Below the pieces are notes generated by a model that worked only from the letters and a program-made list of their open reading frames with translations, made no database searches and was not told the DNA's origin. From positions 1 through 32,576 of the forward strand of contig SHYG01000020.1 of assembly GCA_009692925.1 (NCBI GenBank): a DNA stretch of 32,576 bases, in the 5' to 3' direction. The translations under genes were made by a program, and so were the position numbers. Shown here piece by piece: positions 31,541 through 32,576 of the stretch (the stretch's first letter is position 1; every line of letters begins with the position of its first letter). The stretch comes from Dehalococcoidia bacterium (GTDB lineage Bacteria; Chloroflexota; Dehalococcoidia; Lucifugimonadales; UBA3495).

Positions 31541-31670
31541 TAACAGAAACAGGGCCAGAGACGGCCTCACCCCCATCCTAACCTTCCCCCATCGAGGGGG
31601 AAGGGATGAGTCTCCTCCCCCTCGTCGGTGGAGGATTAAGGCGGCGGTGAAATGCTCCACCAAGGCATAT
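31541..31670. repeat. C-rich CACCCCCAT element, copy 3, between etfB and etfA
   Basis: It contains CACCCCCATCCTAACCTTCC, CCATCGAGGGGGAA, CTCCCCCTCGTCGG and ends GCGGTGAAATGCTCCACCAA. Internal and terminal inverted repeats match those of copy 2 at 16640. It fills the intercistronic gap of the etf operon. Confidence 0.82.
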
Positions 31671-31679
31671 TGTGAGGAC

Positions 31680-32492
31680 CTAAATCAGCTTGGCTTCCCG
31701 CAGCTTCAGGGCCAGCTTGCGGCCGCGGTCGGCCTCGTCGTCGCCTTCCACGAACTCGCATACCTTGCTGCGGGTGGGCACAAACAGACTGTGCAGGGTA
31801 ATCTGAGGCTGGAGCTGCGCGGGCTGCAGGCCCAGGTCCGCGGCGCTCCAAATCGTCGGGCGCTTGCGGGTGGCCGCCATGATGCCTCGCAGCGTGGGGT
31901 AGCGCGGCTGGCCCAGCTCGTTGCTCACCGTTACCAGCGCGGGCAGGGACGCCTCCACCACCTCATACCCGTCGGGGATCAGGCGTTCCACTACTATCTT
32001 GGCGCCTTGGACTTCCACCTTCTTGCCCAATGCCACGCAGGCCAGGCCCAGCAGCTCCGCCACGCCGAGCGGAACCTGGGCATTGTCCCAGTCGGAGGCC
32101 TGGCGACCGCAGATAATCAGGTCAAAGCCGCCCAGCTTCTTTATCGCGGCCACCAGCACCTGGGCGGTGAAGAAGCTGTCGGCGGTGTTGTCAAAGGCGT
32201 TGTCCTGCAGCAGCACCAGCTCGTCGGCGCCCATGGACAGGGGCTTTTTCATCACGTCCAGGGCGAAGGTGGCGCCCATGGATATGGCGGTGACAGTGGA
32301 CCCTTGGGCGACCCCCGGGGCGTCTTTAATGCGCAGGGCGGCCTCCACAGCGTTCTCGTCGAAGCCGTTGACCACCGGCGGGATGTTGGGCGGCGGCACC
32401 ACGCGTTTGGCGCCGGGGTCGATGCGGAACGCCGCCGCGGGCATTTCCGGGTCAACTACCTGCTTGACCAGGACAGCGATCTTCAGCGCCAT
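31680..32492 (-). CDS. etfB: Electron transfer flavoprotein, beta subunit
   Basis: The 270-residue protein starts MALKIAVLVKQVVDPE and has the conserved NGFDENAVEAALRIKD, GRQASDWDNAQVPLGVAELLG and LPALVTVSNELGQPRYPTLRGIMAA segments of the beta subunit, which binds AMP and carries the contact loop for partner dehydrogenases. AGGAG lies nine bases before ATG 32492. A clear promoter stands upstream at 32532-32561. It is transcribed toward etfA. Confidence 0.96.
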   Translation of the reverse strand: MALKIAVLVKQVVDPEMPAAAFRIDPGAKRVVPPPNIPPVVNGFDENAVEAALRIKDAPGVAQGSTVTAISMGATFALDVMKKPLSMGADELVLLQDNAFDNTADSFFTAQVLVAAIKKLGGFDLIICGRQASDWDNAQVPLGVAELLGLACVALGKKVEVQGAKIVVERLIPDGYEVVEASLPALVTVSNELGQPRYPTLRGIMAATRKRPTIWSAADLGLQPAQLQPQITLHSLFVPTRSKVCEFVEGDDEADRGRKLALKLREAKLI

Positions 32493-32531
32493 CTTGTTGC
32501 TCCTAGTGTTCCTGAGAAAACCGGCGGCTGA

Positions 32532-32561
32532 ACTATATCGTCATGGCCTCCGCCATGTCAA
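32532..32561 (-). promoter_or_regulatory. Sigma-70-like promoter of etfBA
   Basis: On the minus strand a perfect TTGACA (32561-32556), 18-base spacer and TATAGT (32537-32532) lie 40 bases before the etfB start. This is one of the best promoters in the window. Confidence 0.8.
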
Positions 32562-32576
32562 CGCAGCTACGGCGGA

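Noticed and set aside
1-32576. tRNA genes and rRNA genes
   Set aside because: No cloverleaf with a GTTCRANNC-type T-arm and no rRNA-like segment was seen on reading; a dedicated tRNA scan would be decisive.

Overview
The window is GC-rich bacterial DNA with short intergenic gaps and almost no horizontally acquired protein-coding genes. There is no rRNA or other decisive taxonomic marker. The gene content (flavin-dependent acyl-CoA-dehydrogenase-like oxygenase, family III CoA transferase, split sulfopyruvate-decarboxylase-like ThDP enzyme, LigB-type dioxygenase, beta-hydroxyacid-dehydrogenase-like protein with a DUF1932-type tail, etfBA) together with many dispersed GTAGGGGC-ended palindromes suggests a Chloroflexota bacterium, perhaps of the Dehalococcoidia/SAR202 type. 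That placement is inference.

Layout. 1-5500: the 3' end of rph, an HtrA-like lipoprotein protease, a two-domain M16 peptidase (minus strand), a PPOX-fold flavoprotein (minus strand) and a small zinc-ribbon protein. 5785-10328: a metabolic block with a CaiB-type CoA transferase, then a promoter-led cluster of ThDP-enzyme PYR subunit, ThDP-binding subunit, a small membrane protein and a second ThDP-fold paralogue with an eroded cofactor motif, and finally a LigB-like dioxygenase on the opposite strand. 10626-15909: an iron module with a DtxR-family regulator, an Fe3+-type ABC ATPase on the minus strand, and, divergent from it, a ferric-binding lipoprotein and a fused permease. 16165-20422: a cupin, then a minus-strand set of a dehydrogenase-like gene and two MFS transporters. 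20804-22711: a Ni/Co-type transporter preceded by a Fur-family regulator, which diverges from a conserved gene of unknown function. 22893-26930: a flavin oxygenase, a protein joining a zinc-site-less M14-like domain to a GH88/GH105-like hydrolase, and a seven-bladed propeller lactonase-like protein. 27197-30425: a tightly overlapping HAS-barrel protein / HerA-type ATPase / panC operon. 30520-32492: etfB and etfA on the minus strand.

The intergenic space is packed with repeats: a 107-bp MITE-like element present twice at equal length (11577 and 20514), a family ending in GTAGGGGC/GCCCCTAC (six copies, one a perfect 54-bp palindrome), a C-rich element with CACCCCCAT ends (three copies, one lying between etfB and etfA), and a GGGGATT-iterated hairpin present twice, once inside a coding region. 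Several sigma-70-like promoters with 16-19-bp spacing can be read directly and help decide starts, notably for the Fur-family regulator and the divergent iron transporter.
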